A DNA stretch of 8,315 nucleotides from an uncultured Dyadobacter sp. (GTDB lineage: Bacteria > Bacteroidota > Bacteroidia > Cytophagales > Spirosomataceae). The notes under the pieces are model-generated. The model saw only the letters and a program-made list of their open reading frames with translations, was not told the origin of the DNA and searched no databases. Of this stretch, positions 1-6,982 are shown piece after piece. Position 1 is the stretch's first letter; each line of letters begins with the position of its first letter. The stretch covers positions 1 through 8,315 of the forward strand of contig CAMLNK010000135.1 of NCBI GenBank assembly GCA_946481035.1, in the 5' to 3' direction. Both the position numbers and the translations under genes were made by a program.

Positions 1-798
1 TTGTTCCTGCCGGTGGATGCGGAGGCTGTAAAAAAGATGAATATCATCAAAAGCGACCTCGTTCCATTCGTGAGCGATTCGATCAGCTGGACGATCGGTA
101 AAGGTGATTTGTACAAATCAGACCTGATCATGCTCGATATCATCGCTTCCAATGACTGGAAACGTCCTATTTACTTCTCATCAACCCTGGGCGGATCGAG
201 CTATCTCAACCTGAAAGAGTATATGCAGCTTGAAGGCTATGCCTACCGCCTGTTGCCGGTGAAAGTACCTGGCGCGAGCGATGGTTATGTGAATGCCGAT
301 GTGATGTATAAAAATATGATGAACAAAATGTTCTGGCGCGAGCTCGACAATCCAAACACATATTACGACAATACTTACCTCGGCTCACCGGTAGCGACAG
401 CCCGCATCGCATTCCTGCGCCTCACCGGACAGTTGATCGCCGACGGCCGTAAGGACGAAGCGAAAAAAGCCATCGAGCGCTCATTGGCTACCATGCCGGA
501 CAAGAGCATTCCATACGATCAGTTCTCGGCCAATTTCATCGGTCCGTTGTTCGACTTGGGCGAAAGCAAGAAAGCGCTCGAAATAGCCGAAACAATGGCT
601 ACCCGCGCCGACGAAGTGCTCACCTGGGCGAAGAACAACTCTACCACCCGCCGCCGCGACAGCAACGTGTACCTGTACATCATGCAAGTGATCGTCCAGG
701 AATGCCGTGACGCGAAACAGGAAGCCGCCGCGAAGAAATACGAAGCGATCTTCCAGAAGCATCTGGCTGCGTTTAATATGTATGGTGGAGGGCAGTAG
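1..798 (+). CDS. DUF2723 family membrane protein, C-terminal part (5' end outside window)
   Basis: The reading frame is open from the first base and stops at TAG 796-798, so only the last 265 residues are visible. The TTG at base 1 is very probably an internal leucine codon and not the start. DUF2723 proteins are long (roughly 1000 residues) Bacteroidota proteins with an N-terminal multi-helix membrane part related to protein O-mannosyltransferases and a soluble C-terminal part. Here the soluble part is seen: residues 55-87 carry the typical block RPIYF, then YLNLKEYMQLEG, then AYRLLPV. Residues 130-255 are predicted to be mostly alpha-helical and repeat-like, in a TPR-like manner (LIADGRKDEAKKAIERSL; LFDLGESKKALEIAETMA). 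No membrane segment falls in this part. A glycosyltransferase role for the whole protein is inferred from the family and cannot be tested here, because the catalytic end is missing. The gene ends just before a strong terminator. Confidence 0.8.
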   Translation: MFLPVDAEAVKKMNIIKSDLVPFVSDSISWTIGKGDLYKSDLIMLDIIASNDWKRPIYFSSTLGGSSYLNLKEYMQLEGYAYRLLPVKVPGASDGYVNADVMYKNMMNKMFWRELDNPNTYYDNTYLGSPVATARIAFLRLTGQLIADGRKDEAKKAIERSLATMPDKSIPYDQFSANFIGPLFDLGESKKALEIAETMATRADEVLTWAKNNSTTRRRDSNVYLYIMQVIVQECRDAKQEAAAKKYEAIFQKHLAAFNMYGGGQ

Positions 799-811
799 GC
801 CAAGACCCATT

Positions 812-857
812 AAATGCGAAAACCCCGAATAATTGCGTGTTCGGGGTTTTTGCATTT
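812..857. terminator. Bidirectional intrinsic terminator between DUF2723 and fic genes
   Basis: An 18-base inverted repeat lies at 812-829 (aaatgcgaaaaccccgaa) and 840-857 (ttcggggtttttgcattt), separated by a 10-base loop. All positions pair except one G-T wobble on the plus-strand transcript. The CCCCG/CGGGG core is flanked by A runs on the left and T runs on the right, so the hairpin has a U-tract in both directions. It lies 13 bases after the plus-strand stop at 798 and 25 bases beyond the minus-strand stop at 883, which fits termination of both converging genes. Confidence 0.88.
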
Positions 858-882
858 AACGATGGTTTAAATTTCAGAGGTG

Positions 883-2214
883 TTACCTGCCGGACTCGGC
901 ATTGACAATTGATTCTATCTCTGCTGCGTGTTCCTCTCTTACGGTCTTAACAAGCTGAGTTATTTCGCTTGCTGTTAAGTTTTGTGAGTACTTTTTAGTA
1001 ATTGATACTTCACCAGCGGCCACTGTATATGTCCATTCCATGAAGTTTACAGCGATTATCATCAAATGGTTTGTACTTAGATATTCCTGGTGGCGAAACC
1101 GGTAGAATGCGTTAACGATATACATTGCCCTGTCTCCGCCCGTTTGCGCCGCATAAGCAAATTGCGCCTCGGGTGGCGATTTAAGAATATCACCTGATGG
1201 CCTTTTGTCCTTTGAGGTTGTTACGTAAGAGAAACACTCTGTATAAAATCTTGCAAATTTTGAGCCATCATTTTGAGCCTCATTAAAAAGTGGAATGAGT
1301 GATCCGCTGACGACCTTGGCAATCGCTTCCGCCGATTTTGCGACCGTACGTTCGTCTACTTCAAGCATTTGTGCAAAGAATTCCAACTTTTTATCGACGT
1401 CATCCGGCTCGTCAATATTCTCTCCCCGCGCTCCCCGAATCATTAACCTTAATGAAACTACCAGGTTTTGACCAATGTAATCGAGAAATGAGGCGAGTAG
1501 TCCGGCGTCGGCCTGCTCCAATGCAGAAAGATAATTGCGCTTGTCTTCCGTTTTGATGATTACAGGCGGGAAACCATGTCGCAACAATATGAAGTTCATA
1601 AGAAGTCGAGCGGTACGGCCATTACCATCATCAAATGGATGGATTCTGATGAATCGGTAATGGAATTCCGCTGCAAGCAATACATGGTTCGACTTTGGAT
1701 TGCTATCCATTTCTCGGTACCATTCAACCAGCGCTTGCATCATTGCGGGGGTTTTTTCCGGCGTTGCGAAGAAGAACGTCTCGCCAGTGACAGTGCGGAC
1801 ATGGTTTGGCAGCTGTTTGTACTGACCAATATTTACAGTTTTACTGGTAGGCTGACCGCCCGATGTTTCAGCTTTCACCTGGTACGGTTTCTGTAAAAGA
1901 AGGGTGTGGAGCTCGTGGATAAACGTTTCCGTCAATGGCCTATCTCCCTTTACTACATCCATTACCCAATTAACAGCCTCGTTGTGTCCTTGCATTTCAA
2001 GATGGTCCGCGAGCGGTTTCCCTTGTGCGGTAATGCCGAACAATAGCAACGCCTTGGTTTCACCATAGCTGAGCGAGTTGCCTTCAATGTGATTGGAATG
2101 GTAGTTCCAGTCAAGTCGGAATTTCTGCATGATCCGCTGTTCCTGTTCGGGTTGCAGGGGCCTCAGTTGATCCAGTTCCTTTTTTAAAAGCAAAGCTTCT
2201 TCTATGGATTCCAT
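883..2214 (-). CDS. Fic domain protein (putative AMPylator) with self-inhibitory motif
   Basis: A 443-residue protein. The Fic core motif H192-P-F-D-D-G-N-G-R200-T-A-R is complete: His192 is the expected catalytic base, Asp196 the metal ligand, and the GNGR loop binds nucleotide phosphates. An N-terminal S40-N-H-I-E44-G-N matches the (S/T)xxxE(G/N) inhibitory motif, whose glutamate blocks the ATP gamma-phosphate site. The protein is therefore a self-restrained (class II type) Fic enzyme that would transfer AMP from ATP to a target hydroxyl; the target is unknown. Residues 1-100 look like the Fic_N helical region and 100-250 the Fic fold. Residues 270-443 are not the winged helix often found at the end of such proteins and I do not recognise them. 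No antitoxin-like small gene is adjacent. Hand counts of two 60-base lines in the 3' half (961-1020, 1201-1260) give about 33-37% GC, against about 63-65% for lines sampled in the endonuclease and dnaJ genes, which suggests acquisition by transfer. The start is ATG at 2212-2214. Confidence 0.93.
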   Translation of the reverse strand: MESIEEALLLKKELDQLRPLQPEQEQRIMQKFRLDWNYHSNHIEGNSLSYGETKALLLFGITAQGKPLADHLEMQGHNEAVNWVMDVVKGDRPLTETFIHELHTLLLQKPYQVKAETSGGQPTSKTVNIGQYKQLPNHVRTVTGETFFFATPEKTPAMMQALVEWYREMDSNPKSNHVLLAAEFHYRFIRIHPFDDGNGRTARLLMNFILLRHGFPPVIIKTEDKRNYLSALEQADAGLLASFLDYIGQNLVVSLRLMIRGARGENIDEPDDVDKKLEFFAQMLEVDERTVAKSAEAIAKVVSGSLIPLFNEAQNDGSKFARFYTECFSYVTTSKDKRPSGDILKSPPEAQFAYAAQTGGDRAMYIVNAFYRFRHQEYLSTNHLMIIAVNFMEWTYTVAAGEVSITKKYSQNLTASEITQLVKTVREEHAAEIESIVNAESGR

Positions 2215-2240
2215 TGAAAACGGCAGTTATGTGCGAGTCA

Positions 2241-2271
2241 CGAATTTAGGGAAAGATATTTCTTTACTCAA
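2241..2271 (-). promoter_or_regulatory. Candidate Bacteroidota-type promoter for the fic gene
   Basis: Reading the minus strand, TTG (plus-strand 2269-2271) is followed after 20 bases by TAAATTCG (plus-strand 2241-2248), one base away from the TAnnTTTG -7 form. The -33 element overlaps the last codons of the upstream endonuclease gene. Transcription would begin about 20 bases before the ATG. No terminator lies between the two genes, so read-through from the endonuclease gene is also possible. Confidence 0.3.
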
Positions 2272-3484
2272 CCTTCACCCTAACCCAAACCAACCGATGA
2301 TCCGAGCTCGACTCCCGCTTCTCTACCAACTCAGCCATCGGCTCGCCCTTCGCTGGCCAGAAAACGCCGCTGTCGATGATTTGGAAGCCTTTGCGTGAGG
2401 GTAGCACGTAATCCGCGCGCATACGCCAGAATGCGGTGTGGTTTTTGGCAAATGCATTGGTGGGGGAATGTTCGGCGCCGCCTTTGCTGGCAGGAGCGGT
2501 GCTGCCGTTCACAGCCGGGTTGGCGATGAGCTGCCGGATGCCGTCGGCGATGGCATTGCCTTCATCGGGCGATGCGTTCTGGTCACCGAGCAGGACGAAT
2601 GATGCATTCGGGGCGAGGCCGCCTTTTTGGCCCTTATCATCATAAATGTAGCCGCTTTTGCCTTCGGTAATGTAGTCGTTCCAGAAACGGATCTCGTCGT
2701 GGTTGCGCTTGCCGTTGCGGTCTTCCTTACCGTCGAAAGAGGGCGGGGTAGGGTGGCTGGCGAGGACGTGGATGGTTTTGCTGCCTACTTTAACAGGAAT
2801 ATCCCAATGCGATTTGGAAGAAAGGGGAAACTGCGCCCACGCTTCCGGGGCGTACCAGTCGGCGCCGTCCTCGGTGGTGGTTTTTAATGCATTGGGCATG
2901 TCCTTCCATTTGAAATGCTGGAAGGTACGAATGGCCCTGGTATCGATTGGGAAGCGCGATAGAAGCACCATTCCGTATTGCCCCGGATAATTTCCGAATC
3001 CCCACGCATCGGAGCCGAATTGTTCCGTTTTGCCGTTTCTGTCGAGGTCGTAGGGCGTTGGCTGACCGGTGTTGACGGTGGAATAATAGTAGTAAGGATA
3101 GTCGATGCCTTTCGCGCCATTCGAATCCTCTTTGAGATAACCCTTAATAAACTGCCCGACGCCTTCCGCGGGATTTTTGATATAATCGAACTCATTAAGC
3201 AAAATCACATCAGGACGCACCGTTTTGATGATTTGGGCGATGTTTTTGATCTGCTGGTTGGCGCCGGAAGCCAGTTGCTTGATCAGTACTTTTTCGGAAG
3301 TCCCCGGCGTGCCACGCGGAATGTAGTTTTCGGCCTCCATACTCACGTTGTAGGTAGCAAAGGTGATTTCTGACGGCGGTCCGACGGCCGGATCGCCGGC
3401 CGCCGGCGTGGTTTGTGCGGTAACAAGTCCAGGGCCGGCGAGCCCCGTGCAAAGTAATGCGCCGCTAAGGAGCAGAGATTTCAT
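2264..3484 (-). CDS. Exported endonuclease/exonuclease/phosphatase family enzyme
   Basis: A 406-residue protein with an N-terminal signal peptide (M1-K2-S, a hydrophobic stretch to about residue 22, likely cleavage after TAQ24), then a proline/alanine-rich linker (25-38). The rest is an EEP (DNase I-like) fold with its full set of metal and phosphate residues: N46 (TYNV), E98 (LLNEFD), H244 (ASHPTPP), D301 and N303 (LGDQNASPDEG), D358 (RADYVLP), and D395-H396 (SSDHRLVW). The enzyme should cleave a phosphodiester or phosphate ester in the periplasm or outside the cell. The substrate (nucleic acid, lipid head group or sugar phosphate) cannot be read from the sequence. About 400 residues is usual for secreted bacterial EEP proteins. 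A terminator separates it from dnaJ, so it is transcribed independently, and the fic gene follows 49 bases downstream on the same strand. I see no good promoter match just upstream of its ATG (3482-3484). Confidence 0.88.
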   Translation of the reverse strand: MKSLLLSGALLCTGLAGPGLVTAQTTPAAGDPAVGPPSEITFATYNVSMEAENYIPRGTPGTSEKVLIKQLASGANQQIKNIAQIIKTVRPDVILLNEFDYIKNPAEGVGQFIKGYLKEDSNGAKGIDYPYYYYSTVNTGQPTPYDLDRNGKTEQFGSDAWGFGNYPGQYGMVLLSRFPIDTRAIRTFQHFKWKDMPNALKTTTEDGADWYAPEAWAQFPLSSKSHWDIPVKVGSKTIHVLASHPTPPSFDGKEDRNGKRNHDEIRFWNDYITEGKSGYIYDDKGQKGGLAPNASFVLLGDQNASPDEGNAIADGIRQLIANPAVNGSTAPASKGGAEHSPTNAFAKNHTAFWRMRADYVLPSRKGFQIIDSGVFWPAKGEPMAELVEKRESSSDHRLVWVRVKVE

Positions 3485-3550
3485 TTTGTAATGTTTTGGT
3501 TATGGACTGATCGATGATGAATGGCGGCGGACCGCTATTGGTGTCAAGCA

Positions 3551-3584
3551 AAAAGAGCCGCTCCGGTGATGAAGCAGCTCTTTT
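3551..3584 (-). terminator. Intrinsic terminator after dnaJ
   Basis: On the minus strand this reads as a 12-base stem (aaaagagctgct with agcggctctttt, one T-G wobble), a 10-base loop and a run of five T residues. The arms are plus-strand 3573-3584 and 3551-3562. It lies 24 bases beyond the dnaJ stop codon, and it separates the chaperone operon from the endonuclease gene. Confidence 0.82.
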
Positions 3585-3608
3585 GGAATATTTATTGAAC
3601 AGGCATGA

Positions 3609-4769
3609 TCAATGGAAGAAATCTTTCATTTTATCAAAAAAGCCTTTTTCGTTCTTGCCCGGTTTCGGCTGGAAGTTCGGTGAGTGACGTAGCGATTCAA
3701 GCGTTGAGCGCTCGTCCGAAGTTAGTTGCTGAGGCGTCCATACATTGATATGTACCAGTTGGTCGCCTTTTCCGTAGCCGTTCAGGTCTTTGATACCTTT
3801 TCCTTTGAGGCGTAATATCTTGCCTGCCTGTGTTCCCGATTCGATGTTAATGCGTGCTTTGCCGTCGATGGTCGGTATTTCAACCGAAGTACCAAGCGCA
3901 GCATCGATAAAGCTCAAATGCATATCGAACACTACATTATTGCCGTCTCTTTTCAGCAATGCATCCTCTTCTTCCTCGATCACGATCAGCAGGTCGCCCG
4001 CGACGCCCCCGCGTGCAGGAACGTTTCCTTTGCCCGACATCGAAAGCTGCATACCTTCCGCCACGCCGCCCGGGATATTAAGCGTGATCAGGTCGTCTTG
4101 CAGCAGGCGTCCTTCGCCCGCGCAGGAGTCGCAACGTTCGCTGATGATCTTGCCATCACCGTTACAAGTTGGACAAGTGGTGGTCGACACCATCTGGCCG
4201 AGCATGGTGCTTACTACTTTGCGCACCTGGCCGGTTCCGTTGCAACCATTACAATTGGTCAGCGACGTGCCGTTTTTGGCGCCATTGCCACCGCAGGTAT
4301 TACAGGTAACATGTCTTTTTACCTTAATTTTCTTCTCAACGCCATTCGCTACCTCTTCAAGGTTCAGTTTCAGCTTGATCCGAAGGTCGGAACCTCTGCG
4401 GACGCGACGGCCATTTCCGCCCTGGCGGCCGAAAATATCGCCAAACGGGCTGCTATCCCCGAAAATATCGCCGAATTGTGAGAAAATATCGTCCATCGAG
4501 AAGCCACCGCCGAAGCCGCCTGCTCCGCCGCCCGAAGCACCGCCTACACCGGCGTGGCCGAACTGGTCGTAACGCTGGCGCTTGTTATCGTCGCTCAGGA
4601 TGCTGTAAGCCTCCGCTGCTTCTTTGAACTTGTCTTCCGCCGTAGGATCGTCAGGATTCTTGTCCGGGTGGAACTTGATCGCGAGCTTCCGGTAAGCCTT
4701 TTTAATTTCATCCGCGGAGGCGCCGCGATCCACGCCAAGGACTTCGTAATAATCTCTTTTCTTTGCCAT
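3609..4769 (-). CDS. dnaJ: Chaperone protein DnaJ (type I/A Hsp40)
   Basis: A 386-residue, full-length class A J-protein, the co-chaperone that delivers unfolded clients to DnaK and stimulates its ATPase. Domains in order: J domain 1-70 with the essential H34-P35-D36 loop; Gly/Phe-rich linker about 72-118, containing three DIF motifs (residues 94-96, 101-103, 111-113); zinc-binding region with four CxxCxGxG repeats at C156/C159, C173/C176, C199/C202 and C213/C216; and C-terminal client-binding and dimerisation domains to 386. All eight zinc cysteines are present. The protein ends in a Lys/Phe-rich tail ([11 protein letters not shown]). It sits 40 bases after grpE with no hairpin between, so the two are almost certainly co-transcribed. 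The ATG at 4767-4769 is supported by the conserved [10 protein letters not shown] start of the J domain. Confidence 0.98.
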   Translation of the reverse strand: MAKKRDYYEVLGVDRGASADEIKKAYRKLAIKFHPDKNPDDPTAEDKFKEAAEAYSILSDDNKRQRYDQFGHAGVGGASGGGAGGFGGGFSMDDIFSQFGDIFGDSSPFGDIFGRQGGNGRRVRRGSDLRIKLKLNLEEVANGVEKKIKVKRHVTCNTCGGNGAKNGTSLTNCNGCNGTGQVRKVVSTMLGQMVSTTTCPTCNGDGKIISERCDSCAGEGRLLQDDLITLNIPGGVAEGMQLSMSGKGNVPARGGVAGDLLIVIEEEEDALLKRDGNNVVFDMHLSFIDAALGTSVEIPTIDGKARINIESGTQAGKILRLKGKGIKDLNGYGKGDQLVHINVWTPQQLTSDERSTLESLRHSPNFQPKPGKNEKGFFDKMKDFFH

Positions 4770-4809
4770 TTTTAATTACTGATGTATCCCGTAAGGAAGG
4801 TTGAGAGCA

Positions 4810-5430
4810 TTAGGCGCCTACGATTACTTTGGCGTAACGAATGACCTTGTCGTTCAGGTAATATCCTTTTTCAATTTCATCGATCACCTTTCCTTTCAGG
4901 TCCTCCGACGGTGCGGGGAACTGCGCAATGGATTCATGGATTTCCGCGTCGAAATCAGCGCCTTTGGATTCCATCGCTTTCAGGCCTTTGGATTCAAGGG
5001 CTTTGTAAAGTTTCGTGTAAATCAGGTCTACACCTTCTTTCAGCGCTTCGATGTCGGTAGAAGAATCAAAAGAAACCTTGGCGCGTTCGAAATCGTCGAC
5101 AATCGGCAGGATGAGCTTCACCGTATCGGCGCTTGCTCCGGAGATCATTTCCAGTTTTTCCTTGGCTGTGCGGCGGCGGAAGTTTTCAAAATCCGCATAC
5201 AACCGCAGGTATTTGTCTTTCAGCTCGGCGATTTCGGCCTTTGCAGAGGTCAGCGGATCAGCGGCATGCGCCTCATTCTTGATCTCTTGCCCTGCATTAT
5301 CTAACGGCACATTGTTGGATATTTCGGAATTTTCTTCGTTTACCAGATTGTCAGTTTCCAATGAAGCTTTATCCTCGTTCATTTCGTAATTTTTGTCTTG
5401 ATCTATGTTGAATTCTGTATTTTCCGGCAT
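4810..5430 (-). CDS. grpE: GrpE, nucleotide exchange factor for DnaK
   Basis: A 206-residue protein. Residues 1-60 are acidic, polar and probably disordered (rich in Glu, Asp, Asn), as usual for GrpE. Residues 60-125 form the long coiled-coil helix (AEIAELKDKYLRLYADFENF, then RRRTAKEKLE and ILPIVDDFERA). Residues 126-206 carry the C-terminal beta-wing signature: GVDLIYTKLYKALESKGL, FDAEIHESIAQFP, and VIDEIEKGYYLNDKVIRYAKVIV. GrpE dimers release ADP from DnaK in the cytoplasm and act together with the DnaJ encoded just downstream. It is the first gene of the operon. The start ATG at 5428-5430 gives a normal family length, although the poorly conserved N-terminus cannot confirm it. Confidence 0.97.
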   Translation of the reverse strand: MPENTEFNIDQDKNYEMNEDKASLETDNLVNEENSEISNNVPLDNAGQEIKNEAHAADPLTSAKAEIAELKDKYLRLYADFENFRRRTAKEKLEMISGASADTVKLILPIVDDFERAKVSFDSSTDIEALKEGVDLIYTKLYKALESKGLKAMESKGADFDAEIHESIAQFPAPSEDLKGKVIDEIEKGYYLNDKVIRYAKVIVGA

Positions 5431-5473
5431 GGTTCTTCGCAGTTACGTGACTTTTGCAACAGCCATTTTTCTC

Positions 5474-5522
5474 CTAAATTACTTTGCCACGGCTAAATTA
5501 CTGACAAGATGGCATTTTACAA
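5474..5522 (-). promoter_or_regulatory. Candidate grpE-dnaJ promoter with a duplicated -7-like element
   Basis: On the minus strand, TTG (plus 5520-5522) is followed after exactly 19 bases by TAATTTAG (plus 5493-5500), one base off the Bacteroidota TAnnTTTG -7 form. The same octamer occurs again at plus 5474-5481. Both lie in a perfect 10-base direct repeat, ctaaattact, at 5474-5483 and 5493-5502, with a 19-base period. The leader would be about 55 bases if the upstream copy is used. No CIRCE element (the usual HrcA heat-shock operator) is visible in this gap. Confidence 0.45.
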
Positions 5523-5530
5523 TCAATTTG

Positions 5531-5538
5531 TAACTTTG
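5531..5538 (+). promoter_or_regulatory. Exact -7 element (TAACTTTG) abutting the queG start codon
   Basis: TAACTTTG fits the Bacteroidota -7 form TAnnTTTG at every fixed position. Only four bases (caat) separate it from the queG ATG at 5543, so transcription from it would start at or within a few bases of the ATG. I see no clear TTG at the -33 distance. The area that would hold it overlaps the divergent grpE promoter. Confidence 0.5.
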
Positions 5539-5542
5539 CAAT

Positions 5543-6490
5543 ATGACGGCAGCAGATATCGTACGGCAGGAGAGGAGTCGGTTTATCAAGGCAAAAGCAC
5601 TTGAAAGCGGCTTTGATTTTTGTGGTATCTCAAAGGCCGGGTTTCTCGAAAATGAGGTTCCACGCCTCGAAAAATGGCTGTCGCTCAACCATCACGGAGC
5701 GATGGCCTACATGGCAAATCACTTCGATAAACGCCTCGACCCGACCAAACTGGTCGACGGGGCGAAAAGTGTGATCTCCGTTTTATTAAATTATTACCCC
5801 GAAGAACGCCTGCCGGAAGGCGACGACGACCTCAAACTTTCCAAATATGCCTACGGTACCGACTACCATTATGTATTAAAGGAAAAGCTCGGAGCGTTGC
5901 TGACAGCCATTCAGGAGGAGGTGGGTGAAGTTAATGGCCGCATTTTTGTCGATTCTGCACCGGTAATGGACAAAGTGTGGGCTGCTAAAAGCGGTTTGGG
6001 CTGGATAGGCAAGCATTCCAACCTGCTGAATCGCGAAATGGGCAGCTTTTTCTTCATTGGGGAAATCATCTGCGACCTCGACCTCGCTCCCGACAGCGCC
6101 ACCGGCGATTATTGCGGCACCTGCACCAAATGTATCGACGCCTGTCCGACGGACGCCATCACGGACCCTTTTGTGGTCGACGGCAGCAAATGCATCAGCT
6201 ACTACACCATTGAATTGAAAGACGCGATCCCCGACGAGGTAAGGGGGAAATTCGACAACTGGATATTCGGTTGTGATATCTGCCAGGACGTTTGCCCCTG
6301 GAACCGGTTCGCGCGTCCGCACACGACGCCGCAGTTCAATTTGCCCGGAGAACTTGCCGGGTTTTCAAACAGCGACTGGCGGGAAATTACAGAGGACGTA
6401 TTTCGCGAAATATTCCGCAGATCACCCGTAAAAAGGGCCAAATACGCCGGTTTAAAGCGAAATATAGAATTTGTCATATCCGATGAATAA
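5543..6490 (+). CDS. queG: Epoxyqueuosine reductase QueG
   Basis: A 315-residue cytoplasmic enzyme that reduces epoxyqueuosine to queuosine at the wobble position of GUN-anticodon tRNAs, using cobalamin and two 4Fe-4S clusters. Cluster cysteines are visible: C191-x2-C194-x2-C197-x3-C201-P, then C217, and the second group C244-x2-C247-x3-C251-P. The conserved block [20 protein letters not shown] (136-155) holds Asp137, the likely equivalent of the proposed catalytic acid, followed by GKHSN. The family N-terminus ([16 protein letters not shown], 18-33) and [16 protein letters not shown] (101-116) are intact. It lacks the C-terminal HEAT-like extension of some longer homologues such as that of Bacillus, so about 315 residues looks complete. 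The ATG at 5543 is the first usable start after an in-frame TAA at 5531-5533. It is divergent from grpE; no other queuosine gene is in the window. Confidence 0.96.
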   Translation: MTAADIVRQERSRFIKAKALESGFDFCGISKAGFLENEVPRLEKWLSLNHHGAMAYMANHFDKRLDPTKLVDGAKSVISVLLNYYPEERLPEGDDDLKLSKYAYGTDYHYVLKEKLGALLTAIQEEVGEVNGRIFVDSAPVMDKVWAAKSGLGWIGKHSNLLNREMGSFFFIGEIICDLDLAPDSATGDYCGTCTKCIDACPTDAITDPFVVDGSKCISYYTIELKDAIPDEVRGKFDNWIFGCDICQDVCPWNRFARPHTTPQFNLPGELAGFSNSDWREITEDVFREIFRRSPVKRAKYAGLKRNIEFVISDE

Positions 6491-6516
6491 AAAGCACAAT
6501 TATATCTGAAACCTCT

Positions 6517-6524
6517 TATATTTG
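6517..6524 (+). promoter_or_regulatory. Candidate -7 element for the DUF1761-like gene
   Basis: TATATTTG matches the Bacteroidota TAnnTTTG form exactly and lies 44 bases before the ATG at 6569, so the leader would be about 35-40 bases. No TTG is found at the expected -33 distance, which lowers confidence. There is no hairpin terminator after queG (stop at 6490), so read-through from queG is also possible. Confidence 0.4.
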
Positions 6525-6568
6525 GGCCGGGGAGTACCTTTCGATGACTGAATAAAACACTCAACACA

Positions 6569-6982
6569 ATGAGAAAACAATCTGTCAATCTTTGGGCCGT
6601 GCTAGTATGCGTAGTGATAGGTCAGATAGTACCAGCGTTGTGGTATGGCACATTTTCAGAAAAATGGATGGCTTTGAATGGCTTCACAATGGAGCAGATA
6701 AAGTCAGCCACCAGCCCGATCCCTTATCTAGCCAGCATTGTCTCCACCTCCTTCATGGCCTACACAATGGCCTGGGCATTTACCAAAATCCCCGTCAAAT
6801 CGCTCACCATGGGTTTCCTCGTCGGGCTGCTGTTTGGTGTTGTCTTTGTTTTGTTCGAAACGATCGTAAAGGACATGTTTTCGATGCGGCCGCTGGCGCT
6901 TTCCCTCATCAACGGGGGCGTGAGTGTGATCGTGTACGCACTGACGGGCGCGCTCCTCGGCGCATGGCGTAAGTACGAGTAA
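6569..6982 (+). CDS. Small four-helix membrane protein, DUF1761-like
   Basis: A 137-residue, strongly hydrophobic protein with four likely membrane helices at about residues 7-28, 52-73, 78-100 and 108-132 and short charged ends. The N-terminal pattern (hydrophobic helix, then ALWYGTFSEKWMALNG at 23-38), the central G-F-L-V-G-L-L-F-G segment and the last helix ending GALLGAW resemble the DUF1761 family of small inner-membrane proteins of unknown function. That assignment rests on recognising the pattern, not on a search. There is no signal-peptide cleavage site and no enzyme motif. It follows queG by 78 bases on the same strand but appears to have its own -7 element, so a functional link to queuosine synthesis is not supported. 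The ATG at 6569 gives a typical start (MRKQSVNLWAV). Confidence 0.75.
   Translation: MRKQSVNLWAVLVCVVIGQIVPALWYGTFSEKWMALNGFTMEQIKSATSPIPYLASIVSTSFMAYTMAWAFTKIPVKSLTMGFLVGLLFGVVFVLFETIVKDMFSMRPLALSLINGGVSVIVYALTGALLGAWRKYE

Noticed and set aside
1..3. TTG at the first base as a start codon
   Set aside because: The protein begins in the middle of a known family's C-terminal part and the frame is open to the edge, so the gene starts upstream of the window.
883..2271. Fic-type toxin-antitoxin pair
   Set aside because: There is no small adjacent antitoxin gene, and the inhibitory motif is inside the Fic protein itself, so a two-gene toxin-antitoxin module is not supported.
3790..4572. 260-residue open frame on the plus strand
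   Set aside because: It lies wholly antisense to dnaJ, whose domains and zinc cysteines are intact, and its product is a low-complexity Ser/Pro-rich sequence with no recognisable domain.
4801..5304. 167-residue open frame on the plus strand
   Set aside because: It is antisense to grpE and the translation is a Phe/Arg-rich mirror of the grpE codons.
5431..5542. CIRCE (HrcA operator) upstream of grpE
   Set aside because: The TTAGCACTC-N9-GAGTGCTAA pattern is not present on either strand; the repeats there are direct, not inverted.
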